Below are positions 52,381 through 63,945 of a DNA stretch of 64,000 bases, piece by piece (position 1 is the stretch's first letter; the number at the start of each line of letters is the position of its first letter). This DNA comes from Papio anubis. Its lineage: Eukaryota > Chordata > Mammalia > Primates > Cercopithecidae. A model generated the notes under the pieces. The model made no database searches, was not told where the DNA came from, and saw only the letters and a list, made by a program, of their open reading frames with translations. The position numbers and the translations under genes are program-made. The DNA is taken from the NCBI RefSeq assembly GCF_008728515.1, contig NC_044996.1:105735467-105799466 (forward strand), read 5' to 3'.

Positions 52381-52669
52381 CATAAGTTCTATTCCCTTCC
52401 TCCATACACCTAAACGCCTTGTAGAAGAGAAGAGTGGTGGGGTGGGAATCTGGGAGAGCCTGGGCATTTGCCTAAAGGGACCATTTAAATAATTGTACTG
52501 CACTTAGTCTACTCTATACAACTAAAATGTCATCTCCCCACCCTGCCTTGCTATGCTCGACCAAGAATGGATCTGCCATAGACAAAGTAAAGAAATGGCA
52601 TCTTCTTTTGCACATGTGACTGTAGTGTGAGTAGATTCGTGAGTCGGCTACGTGCAAACGAAGAGAGTG
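52381..52669. other. Unique sequence, nothing recognised
   Basis: About 290 bp between a MER5-like element and a MIR fragment. Confidence 0.35.
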
Positions 52670-53055
52670 CGGCTGAGGGCAAAGGCATGCCGCCAGTTAG
52701 TGATAGAGGTGGCATTAGAACTCATATGCTTTTTTTTTTTGAGACGGAGTTTCGCTCTTGTTGCGCAGGCTGGAGTGCAATGGCACAGCCTTGATTCACT
52801 ATAACCTCTTCCTCCCAGGTTCAAGTGATTCTCCTTCCTCAGCCTCCTGAGTAGCTGGGACTATAGGCATCTGCCACCACGCCTGAACAATTTTTGTATT
52901 TTTAGTAGAGACAGGGTTTCACTATGTTGATCAGGCTGGTCTCGAACTCCTGACCTCAGGTAATCCACCCGCCTCAGCCTCCCAGAGTGCTGGGATTACA
53001 GGCGTGAGCCACCGTGCCCGGCGAGAACCCATATGCTTTGACCTTGACTTTTTGC
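52670..53055 (-). mobile_element. MIR fragment split by an Alu
   Basis: GCCGCCAGTTAGTGATAGAG GTGGCATTAGAACTCATATG, then after the Alu CCCATATGCTTTGACCTTGA: an inverted MIR 5' section. Confidence 0.6.
52732..53023 (-). mobile_element. AluS with TSD
   Basis: Inverted full-length Alu from GAGACGGAGTTTCGCTCTTG to GCCACCGTGCCCGGC. TSD AGAACTCATATGCTT (52717-52731) and AGAACCCATATGCTT (53024-53038). Confidence 0.95.
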
Positions 53056-55034
53056 CACCGCTACTTGAAGTGTGCTGGATGGGTGAGTGCCAGTCCACAG
53101 CTGTCTGGCACCTGTCCTCAGTGAGCTAAGTACAGAAACTGGGAGCAAGTGTTTAGAAACTTTTATGGCAAGTCAACAGAGTATGTGTGTGTTTGTTAAA
53201 TCTAACCGTGGAGGTTTGGGCTTGTGTTTTATGTTGTGTTTTTTTCTGCTTCATTTTTCCAGCAAATCATTTTTATTGTACTTTACAGAAGTATCTGTCC
53301 GTGACGGATTGGAATTAATTAACAAACAAACACAAACAAGATTGGTCCTACATCCATAGCTTCTTTGAGAAACAATGCTTTTGGCCGTGCCATTTCAAGT
53401 CAAGAAGAGAGATTCTGAAAAATATGAAAACATCTAAGGCTTGCCCCAGCCTTGGCAAAATGCATGAGCACTCACGCCCGAGGGGCCGGACTAACTTGGA
53501 AGGCATGGGTTATCATTTCTTTGTGTCCTCAGGTTTCCCAGAGTCCACCCTGCCACAGGGAAGTCGGGGAAAGGCATTCGTGGGGACCTGGGGCTAAGTC
53601 ATCCCATCTCCTGGCGCCCCACTTTCCTTGCCTGCAACTGGGTCACGACAAGTGGGTCAGAGGCGCAGTTCTTCCCTGATGTGGCTGCCGCCTGCCCCGA
53701 AGAAGTAGATCTTCGCCAGCCTCCAGAGCTGCAGAAGGACACTATCTTGGGCGTGAACATCCCCACAGCAGCAGTGCCTTTCTTCTCTCCCCGCCGGACC
53801 TGGCTCATTCTTGTCTGGCAGAGGAACAAGCGATTTCTTTTTATGAGCCTGCAAACCTCCAGCCTCCCAGCCTCCCAGCTGGCTGGGCGCCAGGGCTGGG
53901 TCTGACACACAGGCTGACGTCCCCACCCAGACCCATGGTCCTGGCTGCTCCGAATTCTGGAGTGTCTGAGTCACCATGCCTGAGCCGGCGGTGTCTCCAT
54001 GAAAGAGTTCGGAAGAATAAAGGAGCAGGCTCTCCTACGGGCCTGCTGATAGCAATCTATCAGCACGACTACATTTTGGCCTCCTTTTTCTGCTGCCTCT
54101 AATCCAGCAAAGCAGGCTATGGATGTCTGATGGTGAACTACCTAGCAGGGAAGGGAGTCCATCAGAGTTCCCTTCCCAAAGGTGATCTTCTGGGGAGTGT
54201 AAACCTCCCTCTGTCCTTCCCCACAGTACTGTTGGTTTCTGCGCATGACGGAGTAGGGTGGGAGAAGGAGGCTTTTCTGGCGTGTTTGTCCAGGATCCTG
54301 AGACCACCTGGCTTCCACCGAGATGTGTGCAGGCCAGAGGGGTACCATCCATCTACAGGACTAGGGTGTCTGGAGGTGCTTGGCCGATTAGCCGTGCGGT
54401 TGGCCCCCGGTTTAATGAACGTGGCGCCTGGTGTGCAGCTCCACCCCTGCTTGTTTAGACAGCCTGGCTGGCTGCGCCACGTGTCCCCTGCACCTGGCCG
54501 AGGAGGGGCAGCCCCCTGAGAAAGCCTGTTCCTTTATTCTTTCAGAACTGAGCCCCGGCTGTCCCGGCTCAGGTCAAAAAGCCTGCTGGGCCCTGGAGAG
54601 TCTTATTTCCTGAGGGGATGAGGCTGGTCAAGGGGGCAACAGACAGTGGGGGACACTTGAAGATGCAGGTGACAGAGCAACAGGGGCCGCAGCCAATCTC
54701 TCCCTTCCCTGACCAGCCTCCCGGAGCTGAGTGCTGGCCGCATTGCTCTGGCCTCCCTGGGATTTCACATTTGATCGCTTTTCAGCGTGACTGCAAAGGA
54801 AGTTTGCAGGAGCCATTTGGTGGGCACTGGCTGGGTCTGTTGTTAGCAGCATGGTGGGGGACAGAGTGGCTTTCCTAAGATGGAAAGCCTGTTGGTCCTG
54901 ATTTTTGTATGCTCTAAGGCCTTGGCCCTGTCTCCTCCTAGCACGGCACCCTAGGCCATCCTTGGTCCTACCTCTCCTGATGCTACCCCTCCCCCAATAT
55001 TTATACCCCACCCCGCAGACAGAGTGGACTTCAA
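53056..55034. other. 2-kb Alu-free unique block
   Basis: No recognised repeat. Sequence is GC-balanced and several open frames of 60-130 codons overlap on both strands, none with known homology. A good place to test for conserved non-coding elements or missed exons by alignment. Confidence 0.4.
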
Positions 55035-55349
55035 TTTTTTTTTTTTTTTTTTTTTTTGAGAAGATATCTGGCTTGGTATTGCAGGCTGGAGTGTCTGGAG
55101 TGTAGTGGCGTGATCTCGGGTCACTGCAACCTCTGCCTTCCGGGTTCAAGAGATTCTCCTGCCTCAGCCTCCCGAGTAGCTGGGATTACAGGCACCCACC
55201 ACTACATCTGGCTAATTTTTTATATTTTTAATAGAGACAGGGTTTCACCATGTTGGCCAGGCTGGTCTCGAACTCCTGATCTCAGGTGATCCACCCGCCT
55301 TGGCCTCCCAAAGTGCTGGGATTACAGGTGTGAACCACTGTGCCCAGCC
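55035..55349 (-). mobile_element. AluS
   Basis: Inverted Alu with T23 tail; near its start the sequence GAGAAGATATCTGGCTTGGT departs from consensus and GGAGTGT is duplicated, so the 3' end is rearranged. Flanks TTCAATTTTT / TTAATTTTTA. Confidence 0.9.
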
Positions 55350-56165
55350 TTAATTTTTATTTTGTAAACTTTTGATTTTGAAATAATTACAGACTTGAAA
55401 ACTTGCAAAAGGAGTGCCAAGACTTCCTGAATCTACTTTCATCAGATTTCCCCAATGTTAACATTTTTACCAATTTGTGTGCACTTTATCCACACACACA
55501 CATATTTATGTTTTCCCTGAAGCTTTTGAGATTAAATTGTAGACATGATGCTCCTTGAACCCCTAAATATTTTGGAATGCATTTCCTAAAAACAATAACA
55601 ACAAAGATGTTCTCTTAAATAACCATAGTACGGTTTATCAAAATTGGGAAATATACACAGATATTTACACTGATGTTACCTGATCTCCAGATCTTATTCA
55701 AATCTTGTCAGTTGCTCCACTAATGTCCTTCAAAACAAAAGAAAAGAAATTTTTCTCTGGTTCAGGATCCAATCCAAAATTGCACACTGTAATCTGTTGT
55801 TGTGTGCCTGTTGTGTAATCTGTTGTTGTGTGTCCTATAATCCGGCATAGTTCCTTAGTCTATCCTTGTCTTTCATGACATGAACACTTCCGAAGAATAA
55901 GGGCTGGCGATTTCATAGACTGACCCTTAGTTGGGCTTTGTCTGATGTTTCTCGTGATCAGATTCAGATACTGCATGTTTTGCAGGAATGCCACTCAAGT
56001 GATGGGTGTCCTCCATACACCGTATCAGGAGGCACATGATGCCCATTTGTTCCGTTACTGGCAATGTTAACATTGATCACTTGGCTAAGGTGGTGTTGGC
56101 CTGCTCTCTTCACCATATTACTATTTTTCCCTTTAAAACTAATAGTATCTTATGGCCAGAACATT
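55350..56165 (-). mobile_element. L1M 3' region
   Basis: GATTTTGAAATAATTACAGA, TCCCCAATGTTAACATTTTT, AAATAACCATAGTACGGTTT, CTCCACTAATGTCCTTCAAA, CAGGATCCAATCCAAAATTG, then TTAACATTGATCACTTGGCT AAGGTGGTG: a long inverted L1M segment of about 815 bp. Confidence 0.88.
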
Positions 56166-56184
56166 TTTTTCTTTTAATGGCAAT

Positions 56185-56671
56185 CTGATGAGGTCACCTC
56201 CTTTCCTAATCCCAGCTGAAATCCTAACTCCTTATCTTGGTGTGCCCAGCCCTATGTGATCAGGCACCTGCTGAGCTCTGTGATGTCATCTTCTATCACA
56301 TTCTTCACCCCCCCTCCTCCCACCCAGTTGGGGAACTCCAGGCACAATAGCCTTCCTGCTCTTTCTAGAACATACTTCTCTCATTCCAGCCTCAGGGCCT
56401 TTGTACTAGCTCTTCTCTTGGCCTTGAATGCTCTTCCTCCAATAATCACATGCTGGCTTCTTTGTGTCCTCCCAATCTCAGCTTACATTTCACCTGAGGG
56501 ATCTCCCCAGGCGCTCCACCACAGCACCCTGTTTTGGTTCTTAGCATAGGACTTTCTACCAATTACCATTTGTTCATTTATTTGTTCTTTGTTCATCTCC
56601 CACAGAAGAAAGCAGGGACCCCATGCACGTCGCTCAGTGCTGCGACTGTGTCCACAGTTGTGGAATGAATA
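56185..56671 (+). mobile_element. L2 LINE, 3' part
   Basis: CCTCAGGGCCTTTGTACTAG, CCTTGAATGCTCTTCCTCC, CAGCTTACATTTCACCTGAG, then GAAAGCAGGGACCCC and a final TGTGGAATGAAT. Confidence 0.8.
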
Positions 56672-56954
56672 TTGATCAAAATTTTGCCGAATGCAAGATG
56701 AAGGATTGCTCAGTAACGCGTTGCAAGCTGGGGTCCTAACCCGGAAGTCTTGGAGTCCTGCCAGATTGTCTATGTTGGCTGCAGTGCAGCTCTGCTGGGC
56801 TTGTACTCAAACAGGGCAGATGGCAGCAGAGTAGCTAAGGACTTCCTGCATGACGCTATTAAGGGGAGATGGAGGAAACAAGAAGAAGGAATGATGAGAT
56901 GGGGTAGGAAAGTGGAGGCGTCTTTGAGCCCTAAAGTACAGATCCTTCCCACTG
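56672..56954. other. Unique sequence, nothing recognised
   Basis: About 280 bp ahead of the polypyrimidine tract. Confidence 0.35.
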
Positions 56955-57302
56955 TATCTTCCTCCTTTCTTTCTTTCCTTCCTTCCTCCCTCCCCCCTTT
57001 CATCTCCCATCCCTCTTCTTTTCTCCTCCCTCCTTTCTTCTTTCCTCCTCCTCCTCTTTATTCTTCTTCCTCTTCCTCCTTCTCCTTCCCCTTCCCCTTC
57101 CCCTTCTTCCTCTCCTCCTCCTCCCCCTCCTCCTCCTCCTCCTCCTCCTCCTCCTCCTTCTTCTTCTTCTTCTTCTTCTTCTTCTTCTTCTTCTTCTTCC
57201 TCTTCTCCTTCTCCTTCTTCTTCTTCTTCATCTTCTTCCCCTTCCTTCTCCTTCTTCTTTTTCTCCTTCTCCTTCTTCTTCTTCCTCCTCTTCTTCTTCT
57301 TT
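56955..57302. repeat. Polypyrimidine tract, about 350 bp
   Basis: Nearly pure C/T on the + strand, with blocks of (TTCC)n, (CTC)n at about 57115-57156, and (TTC)n at about 57157-57240. It translates to meaningless Ser/Phe/Pro runs. Confidence 0.95.
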
Positions 57303-57420
57303 TATAGATGGGGTCTCACTATATTGCCCAGGCTGGATTTGAACTCCTGGGCTGAAGTAATCCTCCCATCTCAGTCTCTTGTATAGCTGGGGCTACAGGT
57401 GCAGGCCACTATGCCCAGCT
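57303..57420 (-). mobile_element. Alu monomer inside the polypyrimidine region
   Basis: TAGATGGGGTCTCACTATAT TGCCC to CAGGCCACTATGCCCAGCT: one inverted Alu arm, J/FLAM-like. The pyrimidine tract on its left is where its T-tail would be. Confidence 0.75.
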
Positions 57421-57520
57421 TCCTCCTTCCTTCTTTCTTTCCTTCTTCCTTCCCACTCTTTTCCTCCTTTCTTCCCCACTGCCTCTCTCCTTTCCTTTCT
57501 TCTTTCCTTCTTTTCCCTTA
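57421..57520. repeat. Polypyrimidine tract, right part
   Basis: TCCTCCTTCCTTCTTTCTTT-type sequence for about 100 bp after the Alu arm. Confidence 0.9.
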
Positions 57521-58155
57521 TAGAGTTGGAGGCAGGGAGTGGGGTGGGGCATTGGACATAAATATCTTTAGGCTTAAAGCACAAAGGTAGTGCAGAGAGA
57601 AGGTCTGCAGATGTTGGCAGCTGCAGAGCAACAGAAACTATAAGTCCTGTCTGGCTGCTAGAATGGAGGCAGGTGGGCTCATTCGGAGCTGAGGACAGGC
57701 TGCCAAGTTACTGTTCAGGTAAAGAGGTGTGGGAGAAGTCAGGTCATTGTCTTCAGATGTCATGTTCTCTGTGCCTTGGCCAGAGGGTTCTCCTGGGCAC
57801 CCCTTGTTTCTGTTGCCTGGCAGGTAAACACACACATAGGCCCCTCTGGGAGACTTCGTGTCAGACCACAGGGCTGCAAGGAGAGTGCAGTGCTTAATAC
57901 TAATGGGGTTGGGGCAGGGGGGTGGTGGGGTGTATTTCAGGGCAGAGATGCAGGATGAGGCTTTCCTGGAAAATGTCCCCTTCCCCGCTTCATGATGCCT
58001 GCAGAGCAACCCTGCATGGGACTATGCTATGTGCTGGCAAAGATGCACCAGGATAAAGCTCTGCCCTGTGTCACTGACAGTGAAGTGAAGATGGCCTGGG
58101 GTCTTCTTTCTCCTCCACTCCCTCTGTCTTTGTTTCTTTCAGGGAATGTGAAAAG
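57521..58155. other. Unique sequence with a G-rich run
   Basis: No repeat family recognised. Contains four closely spaced G-tracts at 57905-57930. Confidence 0.4.
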
Positions 58156-58457
58156 TCCAATATCAAGGTGCCAGCAGGGTTGGTTTCTGGTGAGGCCTCA
58201 CTCCTTGGCTTGCAGGTGGCCGCCTTCTCTCTGTGTCCTCACATGGCCTTTCCTGTGTGCAAGTACAGAGAAAGGGTAGGGTAAGCTCTCTGGTGTCTCT
58301 TCCTCTCCATATAAGGACACGAGTCCTTTTGGATTAGGGCCTTACTCTCATGACCTCATTTCACCTTAATTACCTCCTTAAAGGCCCTTTCTCCAAATGC
58401 ACTGGGAGTTCAGTTTTCAATGTATAAATTTTGGGGGGACACACTTCAGCTCACAAC
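58156..58457 (-). mobile_element. MaLR LTR (MLT1/MST-type), truncated
   Basis: ATATCAAGGTGCCAGCAGGG, TGGCCGCCTTCTCTCTGTGT, CCATATAAGGACACGAGTCC, CCTTAATTACCTCCTTAAAG, ending CAGCTCACAACA. The outer 3' third of the LTR is missing. Confidence 0.85.
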
Positions 58458-58584
58458 AGGGAGAAAGCTTTGATTCTTGGCAGAAAATCACAGAGATTCT
58501 CCTAGCAGTTAGGTCTCCCAGGAGGTGTCTTCTCCCTCTCTTAATGCTACTGAACCTCAGGCTTCATTTTGAGAAATCCTCCTG

Positions 58585-58893
58585 TCCGGGCATGGCGGCT
58601 CATGCCTGTAATACCAGCACTTTGGGATGCCGAGGCAGGTGGATCACTTGAGGCCAGGAGTTCGGGACCAGCCTGGACAACATGGTGAAACCCTGTCTCT
58701 ACTAAAAATATGAAAATTAGCTGGGCTTGGTGGGCACATGCCTGTACTCCCAGCTACTCAGGAAGTTGAAGCGGGAGAATCGTTTGAACCCGGGAGGCAG
58801 AGGTTGCAGTGAGCTGAGATCATGCCACTGCACTCCAGCCTGGGTGACAGAGTGAGACTTTGTCTCAAAAACAGCAACAAACAAAAAAAGACA
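58585..58893 (+). mobile_element. AluS with TSD
   Basis: GTCCGGGCATGGCGGCTCAT to GAGTGAGACTTTGTCTC plus an AACAAAC tail. TSD GAGAAATCCTCCTG (58571-58584) and GAGAAATTCTCCTG (58894-58907). Confidence 0.93.
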
Positions 58894-58907
58894 GAGAAAT
58901 TCTCCTG

Positions 58908-59389
58908 GACATGTCAAGATCCACCTATATAATATCCATCTTCATGGAATGAAATCAGCTCCTCTCAGGTGGGCCCTACCGAGAGAATCTTTAGGTGGCA
59001 AGATAGCGAGTGAGTAGTGCTGCACAAGGACCTTGGGGTGCTGGGATTCTGTTCTGAGGTTCATCTTCGTGTGTGTTTGTGTGTATGTGTGCGCATGTGT
59101 GTTTGTGCATGTGTGTGTACACCAACATGCACGTGCTCTCTGGTTAGAATTGCTAGGCAGAGAGGGGCAGTTGTTTCCTTCTGCCCTGACCTCTCCCACT
59201 TTGGACACTTGATTCCGCCAACCTGTACCCCCTTTAGCCCTCCCAGCCCAGGTGTGGCCCAAGTCCCCTGCCTTTTTCTCAGGAACCCACAGAAATGAGG
59301 TAGGAACTTTCTAGAGGGCTTTGTGGTAGCTGGGGGACCTACATATGCTAGTATAAAGGATGTGGGCAGAGCAGGTGACTGTTGCAATG
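58908..59389. other. Unique sequence with GT-rich run
   Basis: About 480 bp; apart from the GT tract at 59070-59122, nothing is recognised. Confidence 0.35.
59070..59122. repeat. Imperfect (TG)n tract
   Basis: GTGTGTTTGTGTGTATGTGT GCGCATGTG... alternating purine-pyrimidine for about 50 bp. Confidence 0.9.
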
Positions 59390-59925
59390 ATCTTTTGCTA
59401 TATAACAAACCATTGCAAAACTTAGTGACTTAAAATAGTGACAACATTAATTTTGCTCACGAGTATACATACACTTTGAGCAGGACTCAGCAGGGATGGG
59501 TCTTCTCTGCTCTACTTGGTGGCAGCTGGGGTGGTTGGAAGCTGGGGCCTGGATTATCTGAAGGCCTGCTCGCTACCATGTCTGGTAGTTGATGCTGGCT
59601 GTCAGCTGGGATGTTAGCTGGACTTTTGGATCAGAACACCTGTATGTGGCCTCTCCAAGTGGCTGCTTGGTTTCCTCATACCATGGCAGCTGGGTTCCAA
59701 GAGTAAGTGTCCCGAGAGACAGCCAGGTGGAAGCCATTGCATCTTTTCTGACCCAGCCTTGGAAGTCACCCAGGATCACTTCCACCATATTTTATTCATT
59801 AGAAGCCAGTCACTAAGGCCGGCCTGTGTTCCAGGAGAAGGGAGTTAGACTCCAGCTCTTAGTGGGAAAGAAAAATGTCAAAGAATTTGCAACCATGTTT
59901 CAAAATCTACCACAGTGGCTCACTG
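59390..59925 (-). mobile_element. Old MLT1-like LTR
   Basis: GCTATATAACAAACCATTGC, AAAACTTAGTGACTTAAAAT, TTTTGCTCACGAGTATAC, GGCCTCTCCAAGTGGCTGCT, GCTGGGTTCCAAGAGTAAGT, then GTCAAAGAATTTGCAACCAT and ACCACA. Order fits an inverted old MaLR LTR of about 530 bp. Confidence 0.7.
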
Positions 59926-61188
59926 CTTCCTTCCCATTCATGCAAGACTTGGGACTTGGGACTCTTCCCTTTCCAAAGCCCTGACTCCGTCTTTACAATG
60001 TCACCATTGTGCCACCTACCACCCAGTGGCACCTTTATGGAAGCCAGAGCAGGAGAAAGAGCCATCCTTTCCTGGATCAAGGCCAGAACAAGACTCGGCA
60101 CTCCTCTGTGCAGAGGAATGATTTGGTGCCCCTTCATACAGGCAAAACCAGATTTCCTGTCAGAACAGCATTTGGCTGCAAGTGACAAAGAGATCTAAAA
60201 GAAGGCTGCAGTGTATTCTTCTCTTGCATAGCAGTCTGGAGGTGGCAGTCTATGGCTGACATGGCTGTTCTGCTTATGAAGTCCATGGGGACCCAGGCTC
60301 CCTTTATTGTGCTGCTCTGCCATGCACGGCCTCATCTCCAGGTCACCTTATGGTCAAAGACAACTACTGTAGCTACGGTCAGTACATCCATGCTGTGGCA
60401 AGCAGAAGGGAGGAAGAGATCAAGAAGTAGAAGCAGAGGGTGCCCGCAGCTATTTTGTAAGGGAAGTTCCCAGGCCTATCATGCGATACTTCTGATTGTA
60501 TTTCATTGGCCAGAACTTTTCCATATGTTCACTCCTAGCAGTGAGAAGCTGGGAAATGTAGTCTTTATTCTGGATGACCATGTGTCCAACTAAAATTGCT
60601 GATTCTCTCAGCATGGGAAAAAGAGAGAAAAGATGCTGTGGGTTGAGAAGCAGACTATGCCAAACTTATTAATTACAAAATTTTACGTGAGGACAGATTT
60701 ACTTACTAATTTGCCTCCCCTGGCTAGAGAAAAATTAATGGTATAAAACAATAGCAAAACATCTTACCCTTTTGTAGTTCTTTCCCTCACATCAGTTTTC
60801 TTTGGCAATTTCTCAAGTCAGACAACTGGGCGGGGGTATGTTGAAGAGTTTACAAATTATTTAATACAATGAATCCTTGTTTGTAGTAAATAAGAAAGCT
60901 ACACCACGCTTTACTTATTTCAGAATTTTAGCTGATGGCAGCTATACATGTGTATTACAAAACTACCCAAAGAGAGGGGTCAGTGCCAGCCAGGGGTGTT
61001 TTTAAAATTTCCATATAAGGCTGCTGTTTACTTTGGTAGGAGCTTGTGGAAACTTGCGTCAACCAGCATGGGTATTTCTATTTATTCCAGTGGTATTTTG
61101 GACCCTTTAACAGGCTGGTGCCTTGGGCAGCTGCCCAGCTGGTCTGCTTAGCTAGCTCTGTGTCTGAGGACACTCAGTAGGACTTTAT
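59926..61188. other. Mostly unassigned; possible old repeat at 60160-60600
   Basis: TTTGGCTGCAAGTGACAAAG (60172-60191) and, 350 bp on, ATTGTATTTCATTGGCCAGAAC form a pattern seen in interspersed repeats, but I cannot name it. The rest is AT-rich unique DNA. Confidence 0.35.
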
Positions 61189-61500
61189 TATACGTGTGTA
61201 TATGAGACAGGGTTTCACTCTGTCACACACAGGCTGGAGTGCAGTGGCACGATCATGGCTCACTATAGCCTTAAGTTCCTAGGCTCCAGTGATCCTCTTG
61301 CCTCACTTCTCCAGTAGTTAAGACCACAGGCATGCACTACCATGTTTGGCTAATTTTAAATAATTTTTTTTTTTTTTTTGTAGAGACAGGGATCTTGCTA
61401 TGTTGCCCAGGATGGTCTTGAACTCCTGGCCTCCAGACGATCCTTCCACCTCAGACTTCCAAGGTGCTGGAATTAAAGGCATGAGCCACCACGCCTGGCT
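61189..61500 (-). mobile_element. AluJ
   Basis: GAGACAGGGTTTCACTCTGT to GAGCCACCACGCCTGGCT, with a T15 mid linker (61366-61380) and J-like CACTATAGCCTTAAGTTCCT. GGACTTTA lies on both sides. Confidence 0.88.
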
Positions 61501-61623
61501 GGGACTTTACAATTTAGAGAAGACCTGATCTCTACCCAAACGGTATGACTTTGGCTTTATGGTCCTTAATAGGTGAACTGTGCCTCCGTGTACTATAATG
61601 ACCTGGATATTTGTATAAGAGAC

Positions 61624-62068
61624 TGGATTAGTTTTCCAGGGGTGCTGTACCAAAGTACCACAGACTGGGTGCCTTGAACAACAGAAATGTATCATCTTAT
61701 ACTTCTGGAAGCCAAAAGTCTAAGGAGGCCTAAGGTCAAGGGGTCACCTGGGCCATGCTCCCTCAGAAGGATCTGTTCCAGGCCTCTCTCTTAGCTTCTG
61801 GTAGTTCCGTGGCTTGTGGCCATGTGACTCTAATGTCCACATGGTGTTCTCCCTGTGTGTGTCTGTCTGTGTCCAAGTCCCCCCCCCCCTTTTTTTTAAT
61901 AAGGACAACAATCATATCAGATTATGGACCCACCCTACAGAATGACCTCATCTTAATTAATTACATCTGCAATGACTTTATTTCCAAACATACTGAGATA
62001 CTGCAGATTAAGAGTTTAACAGTTTGGGGAAAACACAATTTGGGGGAAACACAATTCAACCCATATTA
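61624..62068 (-). mobile_element. MLT1-type MaLR LTR
   Basis: TGGATTAGTTTTCCAGGGGT, GCTGTACCAAAGTACCACAG, GAACAACAGAAATGTATCAT, GGCTTGTGGCCATGTGACTC, AATTAATTACATCTGCAATG ACTTTATTTCC, ending CAACCCATATTA. Near full length. Near its end GGGGAAAACACAATT is duplicated. Confidence 0.9.
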
Positions 62069-62199
62069 GAGACATCCACATATATGGAGATGTTGTGTGT
62101 GTTGGAGTATGTGTGTGTATTGTCTTTTGTATGCTGTGGCCTGAAGTCTCCTGATTGGGGAGAGGTGGTTTCCACCAGTGATAGCAAGATGCTGATGGA

Positions 62200-62493
62200 G
62201 GCTGGGTGCGGTGGCTCACGCCTGTAATCCCAACACTTTGGGAGGCCGAGGCAGGCGGATCACCTGAGGTTGGGCATTTGAGACCAGCCTGACCAACATG
62301 GAGAAACCCTGTCTCTACTAAAAATACAAAATTAGCCGGGTGTGGTGGCACATGCCTGTAATCCGAGCTACTCGAGAGGCTGAGACAGGAGAATTGCTTG
62401 AACTTGGGAGGTGGAGGTTGCGGTAAGCCGAGATCGTGCCATTGCACTCCAGCCTAGGCAACAAGAGCGAAACTCTGTCTAAAAACAAAAAAA
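62200..62493 (+). mobile_element. AluS with exact TSD
   Basis: GGCTGGGTGCGGTGGCTCAC to CGAAACTCTGTCTAAAAAC. TSD AGATGCTGATGGA at 62187-62199 and 62494-62506. Confidence 0.95.
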
Positions 62494-62506
62494 AGATGCT
62501 GATGGA

Positions 62507-63945
62507 AAAGAAGTTCAAGTGAAGGTCTTTGATTATTTCCCAGTAAAGACAGGGCAACTGGAGCTGAGGTGGGGTCTGAAATTGGCCAACCACATGCAAT
62601 ATCTAGAGCAGGGTCATTGCCACCCATCAGAATGGGCATCTGGAGGCAATTTTAGTTTTAGTTGGTTGTAATATAGCAGGATGCTCACAGCTATAGTCAG
62701 TGACTTCAGTTCTAATAACAAAAAGCCCACTCCAAATGGTGCAGGCAATGGGGAGATTATTATCCTCTCCCATCAAGAAGCCCAGAGGAGGACGATTCCC
62801 GGTTGGTGAATTCAGTGCTCATTGATGTCATCGGAGCCCCAGGTTTGTTCCATCTTTTGCTCTACCATCCTCAGCATGTTAACGTTGGTCCTCTGCCTTG
62901 CCTCTTATTTACAAGATGGCTTCATTGGCTCCAGGTGTCACATTCCAGCACAAGTCCAAAGGCTTGAGGAAAGAACACTTCTTCCTCAAGTTCTTTTCAA
63001 AGAGCCCTAGCCGACTTCTTCTCACACCTCTTTGGGCAGAATTGTGTCATTGGGACAGGAAATGGAGTTGCCGGGACTGGCTTTGACTCATCAGACTCTA
63101 CTCTCTGGGTCTGGAGGGACCAGTCGCCCTTGACGCATACAACTGCCCTTTCCCTGAACAAAATCAGGATGAGGTTGGCAGGGAAGAAGGGGTGGAAGCA
63201 GGCTTACTGGGAAGGCAGCTCACAAAATCCACCACACAGATCTTGATTAAAGTGGAGGAACAGGGGGCTTTCTCTGACCCTGGTGGGGGTGGGGTGGGAC
63301 AGCAGAGATGGGAGAGAGGGAGTGCCATGAAGAGCCATCAGTCAATACCTTCTTAGAATAACACTTCTCATCAGGCACTGGGTCTGACTTTAAGCTGACA
63401 AATGATTTTCCTTCACAATAAAAGTACAAACAGAATCCTAATTAATGAATTTGCCAATAGCTGTTGCCTATTTTATGGGCCTTAGCCTAGATTCAGTCTG
63501 TGGACAGGATGAGGGAGTGTGTGTGTATGAACGTGGCCATAAATCACCCAGGGTCCAAGACAAGGGCTGTCTGGTTGGGATCTTCCTAGGCAGCCCTTCC
63601 TAAGGGAGCCTGGGCTTGCCACAGCAGCCACGATAGCCATGAAAGCCATATAGCTATGACAGCCATGATCCTCATGGGACACTCAGCAGCCCAGGCAGCT
63701 CCGTGACAGTGTAGACTGATTCTAGCTCACTGCTGCTGCTTCTTGTGGCTGAGAGAATTAACATTTTTCTCAAGAGGTCATTGGCCCAATCTCCTGAAGC
63801 CCCTGAGTAGGTATTTTTCCTTTCAGCATTTCCACCTACAGAATGGCCATGGGCCCTTCAGTAACCTACCTGGTGTTGAGGAAATGCCTGGGAATGGTTA
63901 TTCCATTTGGAGGTGGGGCTGTGCCTGCATCATGCATTCCACAGC
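62507..63945. other. Unique sequence to near the window end
   Basis: No confidently named element. 62700-63060 (TTACAAGATGGCTTCATTGG, CTCCAGGTGTCACATTCCAG) has the look of an old interspersed repeat. A G-rich run lies at 63283-63298. Confidence 0.35.

Noticed and set aside
54628..55149. 173-codon open frame on the - strand
   Set aside because: It begins in the AluS at 55035 and runs into unique sequence; no domain is seen.
56750..57307. 185-codon open frame on the + strand
   Set aside because: More than half of it is Ser/Phe/Pro runs from the polypyrimidine tract; such tracts lack stop codons on one strand.
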